A model generated the notes under the pieces. It was not told the DNA's origin, did not search any database, and saw only the letters and a program-made list of their open reading frames with translations. From Apoderus coryli (lineage: Eukaryota; Arthropoda; Insecta; Coleoptera; Attelabidae): DNA of 64,000 bases. How positions within the stretch are numbered: position 1 is the first letter of the stretch; every line of letters starts with the position of its first letter. Positions 24,448-36,993 of this stretch are shown here, one piece after another. The stretch lies in contig OU452212.1 of the NCBI GenBank assembly GCA_911728435.2, positions 9,368,563-9,432,562 of the forward strand, given 5' to 3'. Made by a program: the position numbers and the translations under genes.

Positions 24448-25714
24448 CGAGGCATGTTTTTTAAGTAAGTACCGTTTTGGAATTAAAAAAATACGTGCAA
24501 AGATATCGCAATAATTTTATTTTTACATGAAAGCCTGTACCTTAATCTACTTTTCTACATAATTTCCGTGAATATTGAGGCACTTGTCATAACGTGGCAC
24601 CAGTTTTTGAATACCCTCCTCATAAAATTCTGCCGCCTGACTTGTTAACCACTGTATCACAAATGTTTTGTTTGGCTTCGTTATCGTCTTGAAGACGCTG
24701 ACCACCCAGGTGTTTCTTCAAGTGCAGGTAGTCGCTGGGCGCCAGATCAGGTATGGAAGATGATCTAGAGTTTCCCATTTAAAAGATTTGATGAGATCTT
24801 TGGTCCGATTAACCACATGTGGACGGGCCTTGTCATGCAGCAAAACGATACTCTTACTCAACTTGCCACGTCTTTTGTTGTCTCATTACGAGGCAGAAAC
24901 TCCACTAGCAATACTCCTCTTCTGTCCCAAAAAACTGTGCACATGATTTTCCGGGCAGAAATTGTTTGCTTAAACTTCACTCTTTTGGGTGATGATCAAT
25001 GTCGCCATTCCATGGATTGTTGTTTCGATTCTGGTGTGACGTAGGCCACCCATGTTTCGTCACCAGTAACAATTTGGTATAAAAAATCTTCACCTTCATT
25101 GTGGTACCGCTCAAGGAAAGTCAATGCACTGCCTAAACGTTGGGTTTTGTGCAAATCCGTCAACATTTTTAGAACCCAACGTGAACACAATTTCCGGTAA
25201 TTCAAGTTCTCGGTCACAATGCGATACAAAACACTACGAGAATATTGAGGAAAGCAGTCGCACATTGATGAAATTGTAAAGCGTCTGTTTTCTCTCACCT
25301 TTTCCTCCACTTTCTGCACCAAATCTTCATTAACGACCGAAGGACGCCCACTCCGTTCTTCATCATGCACATTTGTGCGGCCATCTTTAAATGCTCTCAC
25401 CCATTTCCTTACCATTCCATCACTCATAATGTTTTGCCGTAAACTTCACAGATCTCACGATGAATATCGATCGGTTTTACGCCTTTAGCACTAAGAAATC
25501 GTATAACAGCCCGTACTTCACAATCGGCGGGACTCACGATTGTCGGAGGCATCTTAAACACTCAGTAAACAACGTATACAATGAGGAATCAGACTGTAAT
25601 GGCCTCAGTGCGTAGACAAGAGATGTAGGTAATCAGCGCGCATCCGCGGAACGCCGACCGTAGCACTGCGGCGGCGGAATCACAAAACGGTACTTACTAA
25701 AAAAACGTGCCTCG
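24448..25714 (-). mobile_element. mariner transposon (inactive)
   Basis: 1267 bp flanked by TA on both sides (24446-24447, 25715-25716). Terminal inverted repeats of about 33 bp begin CGAGGCATGTTTTTTAAGTA on the left and match CGAGGCACGTTTTTTTAGTA read from the right. The internal transposase on the minus strand is broken. Size, TA target and termini are typical of mariner. Confidence 0.9.
24547..25552 (-). pseudogene. Broken mariner transposase
   Basis: Minus strand from MPPTIVSPADCEVRAV at 25552 to a stop at 24547. A one-base loss near 25437 breaks the frame after the N-terminal helix. The middle (25427-24996) is open and shows the paired helix-turn-helix and first catalytic Asp (TGDETWVAY). 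A further stop follows EWRH, then out-of-frame remnants of the second Asp (LLHDKARPHV) and the PDLAPSDY-like third-Asp block. It cannot make active transposase. Confidence 0.85.
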
Positions 25715-25716
25715 TA

Positions 25717-27100
25717 TATATAGGACGATTTTGGGAAAAGTAACCACACCATTGTTTTGAAAATTTAAGTAATTACTCAGGTCAGCCCAATCTATCCGTC
25801 TATAATATTGTAATGTTTGTACGACTTCCGGTTATACCGGAAGTTGATACCAAATTTCTTATTTCAAATAGAACACCCAATATATTATTATATTTTTGGA
25901 TTCCCCATCGGTTTTGGAGTATTTTATTTTAACACTTCCCTATACCTATCTTCAACTGTTTTTGAAAAAATGATTTATTTTGAATTTTTTTGGTCCAAAA
26001 CAGGTTTCCGGCAAATATTCACCATTTTGTCGGTTGAATAGAGAGAATCTTGAATTTTGGAAGGTAGTTCAATAATATCTTAGCAATATCAACTACCTTG
26101 AGAGATTGACGCAGTTGGTTACAGGGTGATCACAAATTACTATAGTAAGCTCTACTACTAAAAATAGGCATAAGTCAATTTTCTCAAATGGTACACCTTG
26201 TATATTATCAAATATTCTCAAATACAATGAAAATTGCTTGCAAATGATGTATCATGTTCCTATACCTAAACTGTAAGGTTTCTGAAATAAAAACAAGTTT
26301 GTATAAAAATTAGATTATGTTGCTAAATTTTACACATCACTCTGTATGTAAAGCTCTTGAAAGTAAAAAGCGAAAACACCAAATAAAACCTTATAAAAGC
26401 CGTAAAATATATGCCGCTAGATAACCCTAATAGCTTACCAATCATATCTACGTAATAACATCGATGGATTTGATGTAAAATAAGGAATATGTGTTAAAGG
26501 GCTACCTACATCATCCAATCATAATTATTATTATCAACTTTTATTGCTACAGTTATTTATTATACGGTTATATCCACTATATCTTCCGATAACAGGGAAT
26601 TTGTTATCTTTCTATGTCGGTGTATTTGATAACTTTTTTTTTATTTTAATTATGTATCTAGATGTGTTGATGTTTTGCAAGTTTATCAGGCAGATCATAG
26701 TTTATTGCAACTGTGATTTTCCTCCATATATCGAAATATAGGGCGTCCCATTTAAAAACATTCAGATCTAGATGATTAGAAATGTAGTAAAATGCGATCC
26801 TGTTCATACGCAGGTGCGTCTGTTATTTTTTAACAGCAACTGTATATACAGAACGAACAAATAAATTATTTTTGTTATGACTTTTATAATTAGAAAACGT
26901 TCAAAATTTTTTGGAATATTTACAATAACCATTAATTTTCGGCCTTTAGGTAGGTATAAGTCTGTGTGATGTACGATGAAACAAATCTACGAGTAAAGTT
27001 ATTTGTATCTCAATGATATAATAACATACACAGTGGACCAAAATAAACTTTCTTAAAACAAAATCATATTCTCAGTATTACCATTCTTTCTTTTCTTCCG
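25717..27100. other. Intergenic with MITE-like remnants
   Basis: No gene seen. At 25824-25844 is a short near-perfect palindrome (ACTTCCGGT ... ACCGGAAGT). Near 26122 is ACAGGGTGATCAC, with a decayed complement near 26200 and 26336, probably a TACAGGG-family MITE. Confidence 0.45.
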
Positions 27101-27345
27101 AACTAGATCGTGTAGAGCTTATTATTAACGATGACTTGCATCGACTGATTGAATCAGCGTCTCAGCATCAACTAAGGATCAACCCTGATAAGTGTTCTTT
27201 GCTTGTGTTCGGGAGGCACAGGGATAATATCGCGTCTGCCATGAGAGTTGTTGTTGGTGGCGGAGTTCTGAGACCGGTTAAGTCTGCTAAAAACCTTGGG
27301 GTAACCCTAGATACAAGTTTAAGATTTAAAGATCATATAAGGATG

Positions 27346-29934
27346 AAATACCTGCAAATATTGGGGCTTTCTGGAGATTCATAAATTCAAAGAGAGGGTC
27401 TGCCGAGTTTCCTTCACGTATGTCTTGGGGAGATGATTCCGTTGACGGGGGTCAGGCGAGTGCAGTAGCGCTATTCTGTACACTGTATCGACAATCGTCG
27501 GTATCGGTATGTTACCGACATCCAACGGTTGCGCGACCGATGGAATCAAAACGACGCTATTCTGTATGCCACGGTTACCGACAGTCGGAAATGCAACCGT
27601 CAACTCTCGACTTGTAAATTAGAAAGTGTTTTAAACAATAATGCAATAAGCATTATCAATTAAAATACCTAACATGTAATGGCGTTTTAAGAAGAATCAA
27701 AAAAATATTATACTATATGGACACCGAAACTTAACTACATAGGTATCTAATAATTCTTATCTAGACACTACACTGTAAAATCACTTTATAGTCCAAATAT
27801 ACTTAAATAATAATCCGCAATTCCAACCAAAACATCAATATGATCCAATAATCGCTCAACAAATATCGGTAACGCCCACCGTGGGGTGAACGAGGGCACG
27901 GTGAGATACCGATCTCTGTCGACTAAAATTACCGATATCGGTCGGTATTAGAGCATACAGAATGCCGCACGAAGAGACTTCCCGACGGCTGTCGGTAAGC
28001 GAGAATTACCGATACCGAGGGCTCTCGGAAACGTGTACAGACTAGCGCTACTGATCTGTTTGCGGCATATTTCCAGTCGGTTTATAACGATAAGAATGTG
28101 GATTTGATCGCCGGTGACCTTGATGAGGAGTTTGTGAGTGTTTCTGAGTACAGTATCTCCGTCTCGGAGGTTTTCGATGTGCTCAGTAAAATGAATATAA
28201 GGAAGTCCGCGGGTCCGCATGGGATTCCTCCATTGTTCCTCAATAAGTGTCGTTTCTCTCTTGCTATACCCCTTCAAATTATTTTCAACTTATCTCTTCG
28301 CTCGGGCCACTTTCCGGTTGCATGGAAGTCGAATTTTATCACCCCTATTTTCAAACCTGGTGGTGGTGGTGACGTGTCAAATTACCGTCCAGTTTGTATT
28401 CTCAACTCCATTCCTAAGCCTTTCGAGAGTTTAATAACAAGATATCTAACAACTATATTTAAGCCAATTATAATTGATAAACAGTTCGGTTTCGTCCGGC
28501 CGGTCTACTGAGCTTAATCTTCTGGAATACAAACATTATTTGTCACGGGCCTTGGAGGGCGGTTACCAGGTTCATGCAATCTACACCGATTTTTCCAAGG
28601 CCTTCGACTGCGTGAATCACCGGCTCCTTATTCACAAGCTGGAGTGTATTGGCATGTCGGCACCTTTGTTGAGATGGTTGGAGAGCTACCTGACTGGCAG
28701 AACTCAGATAGTCCGTTTCAGTGATTTCCTTTCTGACCCTATTTCGGTTTCTTCTGGTGTCCCCCAGGGTTCTCACCTCGGGCCATTGTTATTTAACTTA
28801 TTTATAAATGATATCAAGCAGTGTTTCATTCACAGTGAATTCAGGCTCTTCGCCGATGACCTGAAGTGTTACCGGCGTATCGGAGGTCCCACAGATTGTT
28901 ATCTTCTGCAGGAGGATGTTGTGAGATTTGTGCATTGGTGTGAGTTGCATGGTATGACTTTAAATGTTTCTAAGTGCTTTTGCGTAAATTTCAACCGAAC
29001 CAGGAGACCTCTTTTGTATGAATATTTTGTCGACCATTCAGTCCTAAAATACAAATCTTCGGTCAAGGATCTGGGAGTTTACCTGGACACTTCCTTGAGC
29101 TTTGTGGATCACATCAGGCACTCGACTTCCAGGTCTCTGAAAGTGTTGGGGTTCATAAAGCGTTGCTCGGTCGTTTTCAGTAATGTGAAAACTATTAGAA
29201 TTTTGTTCACGACGCTCGTCAGACCACATTTGGAGTATGCCTCGGCGGTTTGGACCTCGTCATACGGTTGCCATTCTACCCGAGTTGAGAGCGTTCAGCG
29301 GCGTTTCCTTAGGTATGTTCACTTTAAGCTTGGTCGTCCGCGTCCTATCGATTTTGTGTTCGATTAGGGAACTATGATGAGCGAGCTGGGGCTTACGACA
29401 TTGAGTGATCGCAGGGTCGTCAGAGATCTATTAATACTTTATAAGCTTTTGAACAATATGGTTTCGTCTTCTTATTTGTTGTCCAATATTCATTTTCATG
29501 TACCGTCTAGGAACAATAGATACTCTCACCTTTTCCATGAGGAATTTCACCGTACAAATTACGGAGGAAATAATTTTGTCCCTAGAGTGGCGAGGATGGC
29601 GAATTCTTGCTTAAGCGTTGATTTCTTTGCGCCTATAGGTGAATTTATTCGCCGTTTGAAATGTGAGCGTCGTGACGGCAGTTTTGCGTAAGTCGATCGA
29701 TGCCTGTTGCGTTGACGATCATGGTTTTCCTTTTATTCCTGGCGTGGGTCTTGCGAATAGCTTTCGTATAACTTGAATTATGTTTAAATTGTCTACTTAT
29801 TGTGTAATTTAGAGTTTCTTAGGTTTTGTAAAATTGTTGAATTTGTGTAGTATTGCATGGAATTATATTTGTTATATTATATTGTATGCTGTATAAATGG
29901 ACTTTGTCCGTGAATAAATAAATAAATAAATAAG
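27346..29934 (+). mobile_element. LINE-B: Jockey-like LINE, 5'-truncated
   Basis: It contains most of a reverse transcriptase in three frames. The fingers (RKSAGPHGIPPLFL) are in 28098-28511; palm motif YTDFSKAFDCVNHRLL, SGVPQGSHLGPLLFNLF and the catalytic LFADDL are in 28474-29367; the C-terminal part is in 29374-29691. It ends in an (AATA)n tail at about 29911-29934. One-base shifts near 28490 and 29367 and the MITE insertion inactivate it. A close second copy lies at 53724-55192 on the minus strand. Clade assignment to the Jockey/I group is by motif only. Confidence 0.85.
27463..28053. mobile_element. MITE with nested inverted subterminal repeats
   Basis: 591 bp with ends CAGTAGCGCTATTCTGTACAC and, read from the other end, CAGTAGCGCTAGTCTGTACAC. 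It interrupts the LINE-B coding sequence: the flanks read GDDSVDGGQ on the left and LFAAYFQSVY on the right. Inside are many copies of ACCGATA/TACCGAC-type octamers in both orientations, and the CGCTATTCTGTA end motif recurs inward at 27552. No coding capacity. CAG...CTG ends hint at hAT, but I see no 8-bp target duplication. Confidence 0.7.
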
Positions 29935-30288
29935 TAAAACCATTCAGAAGGGTTATTATGCTCTAAAATTATTATATCCACACCGTGGTGTTCTATCAGA
30001 GCTTATTAAGATTAGATTGTGTGATGCACTCGTTTTGTCTCATTTTAATTATGCCGACGTGTTGTATGGTCCATGTTTAGACCAAGTAGATATTTGCAGG
30101 GTTGAAGGAATTCAAAAATCATGCTTATTGTATGGAAAAAATTCTAGTAACACCACCACGTGTCACCATGTCATGTGTCATCCTATCCTAACAAACAAAA
30201 TATCAACTTAAACCGTACTAACAACTTACTAACTCTCTTTTTCAGATTAACTAACCTTATTCGACTATCCATAACCTCAAAAGCAAAC

Positions 30289-33200
30289 ATGGAATTAGAT
30301 GTAGCTCAAGTAAGTAACTTTCGATTGAGAGCTTCTTTAGCCTTATAATATTTTTTAATGCAAAATGTTTGGTGCAATTTTGAAATTTCCACTATTTGCA
30401 AATTTATCAATTTTCATCTTTCCTTCTAACTCTACTATTTCTCTCTGTCATCCTAATTTTTGTTTATATCGTTCAATTATTTTATTTATCCTAGATAGTA
30501 GATCAAGTCATTATTTCGATTAAAAAGGTCAAAAGAACGAAATATTCAAAGTCGTTTTTATTTAAAATCAAAAACCTTATCCTTCCTAATTTTATTGACA
30601 GTTAACTGAGGAATTATCCTCAAAATGTATCATCTCTTTCTCTCTTTAGGTGCCATCTCCGCGACGAAGATTGGCGATCATCATGGCAATTCTTGTTTGG
30701 ATGCAGCTGCTCTAAAAAGCTCTATCGAGGAATATCCAAACCACTCTCTCAAGTTTCTCAACCAGGATATCCTTCTTCTACCCACGCTTCTTGTACCTTG
30801 GATCCTTCCCTGCATTATGAATTGAAGTTTTCTGCTTTTAATTGTTATTAATAACTCTCTTTCTATGTTTAGTCGTTCAAGTATTTCTAAGTTAGTTATC
30901 CGATCGACCCATGACACCTTCAGTACTCTTCTGTACACCCACATTTCAAAAGCTTCTAGTCTTTTGGTTATTTCTGCGTTCAAAGTCCATGCCTCGACGC
31001 CGTAAAGCAGAGTAGCAAAAACATAACATCTAACTAGTCTCAGTCTCAGTTTTAGGCTTAGACCTCTATTGCAGAAAACTCTTTTCATGCTATTGAAATT
31101 GGACCTTGCTATTTCTATGCGTGCTTTTATTTCTTTCGTGTAGTCGTTATTACAAGTAACTGTTGTTCCAAGATAAGTATACTTCTCTACCTGTTCGCTG
31201 GGTTCACCTTTGACGATTATCTGTTCGTTGTTAGTCTGGGCCTTATTTGTTATTTTCATGAAGTTTGTTTTGTTTACGTTGAGTGTAAGGCCGTATTCTT
31301 CGCTATATCGAACAAGTTTGTCCATGATTCTTTGTAGATCATCCAGGTTTTCCGTTAAAATTACGGTATCATCAGCGTATCTTAGAACAACTATAGGCAC
31401 GTCATTTACTTTTATTCCTGCACTGTCATTTTCCATTGCCCTTTTTAGAATCTCGTCAGAGTAGGCATTAAACAAAATAGGTGACAGAACACAACCTTGA
31501 CGTACACCTCTCTTTATTGAGATGGTGCCAGAATTTCGTTGATCTACTTTGACGATGGCATTTGGCATGGTCATGGCGGACCCTGTCAAACGCCTTATTA
31601 TAGTCGATGAAGCAGGCATATACGTCCTGATTAACATCTAGGCATCGCTGCACTATTACGTTGAATGCGAATAGTGCTTCTCTTGTACCTAATCCTTTGC
31701 GAAAGCCAAACTGACTGTCACTTATATCCAGATCGAGTTTCTGGTGGATGCGGTTCAGTATAATTTTTAACAGTAGTGTGGGACATGAGGCTTATGGTAC
31801 GGTGGTCACTGCACTCTTTTGCACCCGATTTTTTCGATAAACATATGAAGACTGATGAGAGCCATTCCTTTGGTAGTTTTCCAGACTCATAGACGCTGTT
31901 CAAGAGTCTCACCACGACATCCAAATCTTGATCACTAATGATCTTAAAAATGTCGATAGGAATTCCGTTGGGGCCAGGAGATCAAAATGTATCATAGCCA
32001 CTGATAATTTTGACAGTTTGTTGTTCCTTTTATAAAAAACAATAATAAATGAAACACATGAAGCATCTACAGATGGTTTATTGAATGCACCTCGTAGCAA
32101 AGTACCTACACATGCAGCCATACATAAATGTATACTTTGGGAAATGCTTGATTATCGTTTTTCTTAGTCCTAGTCCAAATAAATAGATGCGTGAGTAATC
32201 ACGATGTTTTAATCTAGTATGTGGAAAATTAGTCTATAATATACACCTAAAAATGTAAATAACGTAATAAATGAACATGTTATAGGTGAGGGTTTATTTT
32301 TGTTGAAGAAAAAATTATTATAAAATAATTTTTATGGCAATTTCGGTAGAGTCTTGTTAATACTACTAGTGCTGCAAAAGTAAACATAACAGGGCCGTAC
32401 CACTAAGCAAACTAATCTGTTTAAGTAATTTAATTTTCAATTACCCTGTACCTACAATTAAACAGGGTCTGATACCTACTAATAATTATTATTAGTGGAG
32501 CTTTTAGTGCGTTTAGTTTTGAAGAAATTAAGAAGAAGAATTTCACGTCCTTGTTCCCGAAAATAAATTAGATTTTGACACCTACTGTCAATATTGTCAC
32601 ATAATAAGTGCCCAGGTTACCTTAGCCGCGCTTCATTGATTTTTTCACCCGGGGGGGCAGTTATCCTAGGGTCGGCCCTGTATACTGCACATACCTTGAC
32701 ATGTCGACACCAGTGAAACGTAAGTATATCGGAACAAAATTACAGGAACAGAATATATTGCCCATCGGGACAGATGTGAATAAAACATAATATATAATAC
32801 TGACGTCAATACATAAAAATTGGTCTTGTATATCGCCTGTCATGGAAAGCAATATGCGCCATTTTGTCTTAACTTTTTGACGGATCAGAAAAGTATACAG
32901 GGCCACACAACATTAAATCAATAATAGCTTTGGCGTATTAAAACGCACCACCAAACACAGACTTTAAATCTCAAGTCAATCCACCTTATTTGGACTGTTA
33001 ACCTTCGTCTGAAGATGCGAACAGTGTTAGTGAAACGTGCGCCAAGATTTTAACTTTATGATCAGTTTGGGCAACCTTCTGGGGCGGCTATTCGGAATCT
33101 TGTTTCGCACCAAATTTACATTATTGGATTCAATAATATTTGAGTGATAGAACTCAGGTGGGCCACGAATGAATAAGTTTCAATCAATACCGAGCATGGT

Positions 33201-36200
33201 TAGTTCGGGTGTTCCACAAGGTCCTCATCTTGGACTATATATTATATGTTTTTATTAATAATAGCTTTGCGAATAAAGGGGTTGTGAAATTATCAAGAGA
33301 TATCTGTATGCGAAACGACATGCTGCAAAAGCGTCATTAAGGATAGTTTCTTAGGTCTTGATTAGGTCCTGTATGATAGCGTCCTATACCAAACCAAGAC
33401 CCCAAAAAATTGAAATCTGGTTCCCTAATAATGGGGTCGTGATATTTACGCAGGACAATGATATTATGAAGGGCTATTTGCATGCCAAACGACACGCTGT
33501 AGAAGGGTCATTAAGGATAGTTTTTTAGGTACTGAATGATAGCGTTCTATAGTACAATATCGAGCAAAAGCATCAAAAAATTGAAATTTTTTCATTGCCT
33601 GAAGGGTTGTGAAATTTAGACAGGACAATGATATTATGAAGGCCTATTCGCATGCCAAACGCCATGCGTAGGCAGTGTCATTAAGGATAGTTTCTTAGGG
33701 CTTGAACCCAGATATATCTGGGGCTTGAATGATAGCGTTCTATAGTCCTATACCGAGCAAAAGCATCAAAAAATTGAAATTTTTTCGTTGCCTGAAGGGT
33801 TGTGAAATTTAGACAGGACAATGATATTATGAAGGCCTATTTGCATGCCAAACGACATGCGTAGGCAGTGTCATTAAGGATAGTTTCTTAGGGCTTAAAT
33901 GATAGCGTTCTATAGTCCAATACCGAGCAAAAGCATAAAAAAATTGAAATTTTTTCGTTGCCTGAAGGGTTGTGAAATTTAGACAGGACAATGATATTAT
34001 GAAGGCCTATTTGCATGCCAAACGACATGCGTAGGCAGTGTCATTAAGGATAGTTTCTTAGGGCTTGAATGATGGCGTTCTATAGTCCAATACCGAGCAA
34101 AAGCATCAAAAAATTGAAATTTTTTCGTTGCCTGAAGGGTTGTGAAAAATAATTCTTTTATTTTTTTTTTCAGCTTGAAATGGCATTCGACAATAAGACT
34201 GATTATTTAATTAAAGAAGCGACATGTGGATTCAACAAAACTACAATTGCAGGTGAAAATTAAATAATTAAAAAAAAAAAACTTTAACAACTAAAATAAC
34301 TTGCCCGTTATCAAATTAATTATAGCGAACTTCAATAAATTGCACATGGTAAGTTGGTATGTTTCTAGTACAATGCAATGCAACTGTACAAAAAGGAAAC
34401 TTGGAGTCTTCCGGAACCTGAAGAAATATTTATATGGAGACAACTTTAGAAACTATGTAACATTAAAGGGTATAGGTGAAGTTTCAGCCTCTTTGTTAAT
34501 GAAGTTTAGTTTGGAAAAACTTCTGCACGACATTCTCTCAAGCTGCTATATTACTTTAGTTGTGTGTATAGACACCGAAACTTTAAAGTTTTACAACCAG
34601 CACAACTACTTTTCTATATAATCGAATTAAAGTTTCGTAATATTGTCCAGGGATCTTTTGTTTGGTTATAGCCAAATCAGACTCTTGCAGGACAGTGAGA
34701 TTGCTGTCAAGTTTATAATAAATAAAAATCTTACTTCTTCTCTATTGGCCTCTTCAGCTAAGTTTGAGCAACTCTATTTTAGATACCAGCTCAATTCTTC
34801 GACTTTTCCTAATCTCACATCATTTTTCCTTAGGATACTGTCCAGAGATCTTCGATAACGAGCTGTGTTGGGCAGAAACTCCGCCTGGAACAACAGCTAA
34901 TCAGTCATGCCCAAATATGATCGGTTACGACACATCCAGATTGGCATATAAGGAATGCTGGGAGAACGGCACGTGGTACGTGAATAAAGACAACAGAACG
35001 TGGTCGAACTATACACAATGTGTAAATATTGAGGATTTAGAGGTAAGTTTACTTAGAGGGAATAGACTACTGTGTAATTTTAAAGGATCTCCAATTTGGT
35101 TACTCATATTGTGTTTGGGAAGGACGTGCCAACTAAAGATAAGCAAATAAAACGAATTCGTGATAAATAAGAACTTGGAAATTATGTTGAAAGCAGAGGC
35201 GGGTAACGAAAACACACTTTGCTCTCTCAAAACCTTTCTAAGATTGTTTGGACTGTCTTAGCCAAAGTATTTTAAGGAATATGATGAATTCTCTGACAAT
35301 CGACTCTCTCCAAGAGTATTGGAAACGCTACTGTTTGGATGTTGTTCAATTTAAACCATTTAACAGTTCTATTTCCGTATTTTGCAGTTTCACATTCTTA
35401 TCAACGAACTGAATGTAATTGGATATTCAATCTCACTAGTTGCCCTCGTCATATCATTATGGATATTCATAGCATTCAGGTATATGCATATAGTAAGTAT
35501 CGTTCGCTAGTTATTATCGTTTGATTCGTTTTGTAGGACTCTCAGATGCACCAGGATTCGTATACACGTTCAACTATTCATATCGTTCATTCTAAATAAC
35601 ATCATATGGATTATTTGGTATAAAGAAGTCATTGCTGAGGTTGAAGTCACATTTTTTAATGCCGTAAGTAATCATAGCTCTAAGCAGTTATTAAGGGATC
35701 ACAATCTGACTTTAATGTTTCAGTTGTGGTGCCAAGTCCTTCACGTTATTAAGGAATATTTCATGGTAGCAAATTACATGTGGATGTTTTGTGAAGCCCT
35801 TCATCTTCACCTGGCCTTGGTGGTGGTTTTTGTACGAGAAGAGCGGACTATGAAATGGTTCTACACGATAGGATGGGGTGCTCCAGCTGTTATTGTCTTT
35901 GTTCACAGTTTGATCAGGCTATTCGTAACACGAGACACAATACTGTAAGTATGAGCTTTTGTTGTTTGCAAAATTACCTTGAGGAATTCTAAATATTCCT
36001 GATTTCAGTTGTTGGATCAATGAAAAAGCCTTTGCGTCCTGGTTTATAAGTGTGCCAATTGTGATTACGTTGACATTATCTATAGGTTCGTCAAATTTCT
36101 CTTCCATTTGATAAAATATCAATCTTACTTCACTTTCTTTTACAGTTTTTTTGATCAACGTTCTGCGCGTCATCCTAACAATAATGCATCCAAATTCACC

Positions 36201-36825
36201 GAATCCAGCACCGTTGGGAGTCAGAAGAGCTGTGAGAGCAGCACTGATCTTGACTCCATTGTTTGGACTCCAATTTATCATAATACCGATCCGACCGAAC
36301 TCAAGTCATCCTTTATACTATACATATCTTTACACCACGGTGGTTATAATTCCTTTTCAGGTAAGTCAGCTGTTTATCAAGTATCTACTAGCTTTTATTC
36401 TCCATGGAGTTTTGTTTATCGAAACTCTAGCTTGAGCAAATCCATCAATTATTTGGATTGGTTTGGTTACGACACTAAATAGGCATATATTAGTATAAGA
36501 CGTTGCTAACTCCGACACAACACAATGTGGCAACATTGCAAGGATTTAGAGAAAACACTGCAAATTACTAATGTATACTTTTCTTTAACTTATACAGGGT
36601 CTCTGCTGTGCGATACTATTTTGTTTCGCAAATCAAGACGTCCATCAAGCTATTTCAAGAAGTTTTTACAGAAAACTGACCAGGCAAAATACCCGTTGGA
36701 GCAATTATCATTATACAGGGGCAGTTGAGAGCGCAGGAGTTTATGTAGTAAATGGCAACAGTCAAAGCAACAATATGGCGCTGCTGTCGATGAGTCGAAA
36801 ATCAACGGAGACTGACAGACTGTAG
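30289..36825 (+). CDS. Class B GPCR, calcitonin/DH31-receptor-like
   Basis: Nine coding exons: 30289-30309, 34174-34252, 34834-35042, 35388-35479, 35537-35663, 35724-35944, 36009-36085, 36146-36360, 36598-36825. All introns are GT-AG and phases agree, giving 422 residues. The extracellular hormone-binding domain has six cysteines (C from ATCGFN onward, ELCWAETPPGTT, WSNYTQC). Seven membrane segments follow: LVALVISLWIFIAF; QLFISFILNNIIWI; NYMWMFCEALHLHLALVVVF; ending FQGLCCAILFCFAN. It should sit in the plasma membrane and signal through G proteins on binding a neuropeptide. The closest families I recognise are insect DH31 and Hector receptors; which one is uncertain. Exon 1 is the weakest call (short, 3.9 kb away, but in frame with good ATG context and an acceptor at 30245). 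Confidence 0.88.
30645..31990 (-). mobile_element. RTE-like LINE in GPCR intron 1
   Basis: On the minus strand, 31637-30681 is open for 318 codons with GVRQGCVLSPILFN, the catalytic RYADDTVIL, YLGTTVT, LLYGVEAWTL and FEMWVYRRVLKVSW, the order seen in RTE/BovB-type reverse transcriptases. Upstream pieces (YNKAFDRVRHD; SGKLPKEWLSSVFICL) are in other frames between 31930 and 31468, so it is 5'-truncated and frameshifted. It lies antisense to the receptor gene. Confidence 0.85.
32000..32990. other. GPCR intron 1 sequence, nothing recognised
   Basis: About 1 kb of AT-rich intronic sequence. ACAGGGTC and CCCTGTA motifs near 32443-32470, 32678 and 32897 suggest TACAGGG-family MITE remnants. The minus ORF 32661-32906 shows no domain. 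Confidence 0.45.
32997..33054 (+). ncRNA. Degenerate hammerhead-ribozyme-like motif
   Basis: Core CTGAAGA at 33009-33015 and GAAA at 33032-33035 flank a weak hairpin (CGAACA/TGTTAG). Outer GTTAA/TTAAC and CTT/AAG pairings form a stem-I-like helix. The base that should be U before the cleavage site is C (33042), so it should not cleave. Likely a mutated relative of the motif at 40559. Confidence 0.35.
33135..33260 (+). pseudogene. Tiny reverse-transcriptase remnant
   Basis: Frames read YLSDRTQV then, after a shift, MVSSGVPQGPHLGLYI, the block preceding the catalytic box of Jockey-like LINEs. Nothing else of the element survives here. Confidence 0.6.
33276..34146. repeat. 170-bp tandem satellite in GPCR intron 1
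   Basis: Five units plus a stub begin at about 33276, 33431, 33601, 33794, 33964 and 34134, each starting GGGTTGTGAAATTT and containing GACAGGACAATGATATTATGAAGG and GTCATTAAGGATAG. The unit is 170 bp; the third unit is 193 bp because of a short internal insertion. The last units are nearly identical. The array stops 28 bases before the acceptor-proximal exon start at 34174. Confidence 0.9.
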
Positions 36826-36991
36826 ATGCAGAGTTGCTGGATCTTCTTTTATTTTTTTTTTATTTTTATATTTTGATTTCATGTCAATATTATAAGTAAT
36901 AGTATCTGCAGTATCTGCATCTTCAAATATCATTTGAAATCATAGAGTTGCGGTTTTTAAGATCTAAAGAAGGAATAATTTATTAACTAAT
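36826..36991. other. 3' flank of the GPCR gene
   Basis: Begins just after the receptor stop codon and is probably 3' untranslated region. A T-rich stretch is at 36846-36875. I could not pick a convincing polyadenylation signal. Confidence 0.4.
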
Positions 36992-36993
36992 TA

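Larger units (their letters stand above)
27101..30140 (+). mobile_element. LINE-A: 5'-truncated non-LTR retrotransposon split by LINE-B
   Basis: Left piece 27101-27345 encodes the reverse-transcriptase region after the catalytic box (INPDKCSLLVFG, SAKNLGVTLDTSLRFKDHI). Right piece 29935-30140 continues it (KTIQKGYYALKLLYPHRGV, CDALVLSHFNYADVLYGP). A related element at 45318-46615 has the same order uninterrupted, which supports the join. The piece is dead, with no catalytic domain, and is the outermost layer of the nest. Confidence 0.75.

Noticed and set aside
24996..25427. Domesticated mariner transposase gene
   Set aside because: It sits between intact mariner ends with TA duplications and is interrupted on both sides by a frameshift and a stop.
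32661..32906. 81-codon minus-strand ORF
   Set aside because: No domain, overlaps repeat-like termini, typical random open frame length.
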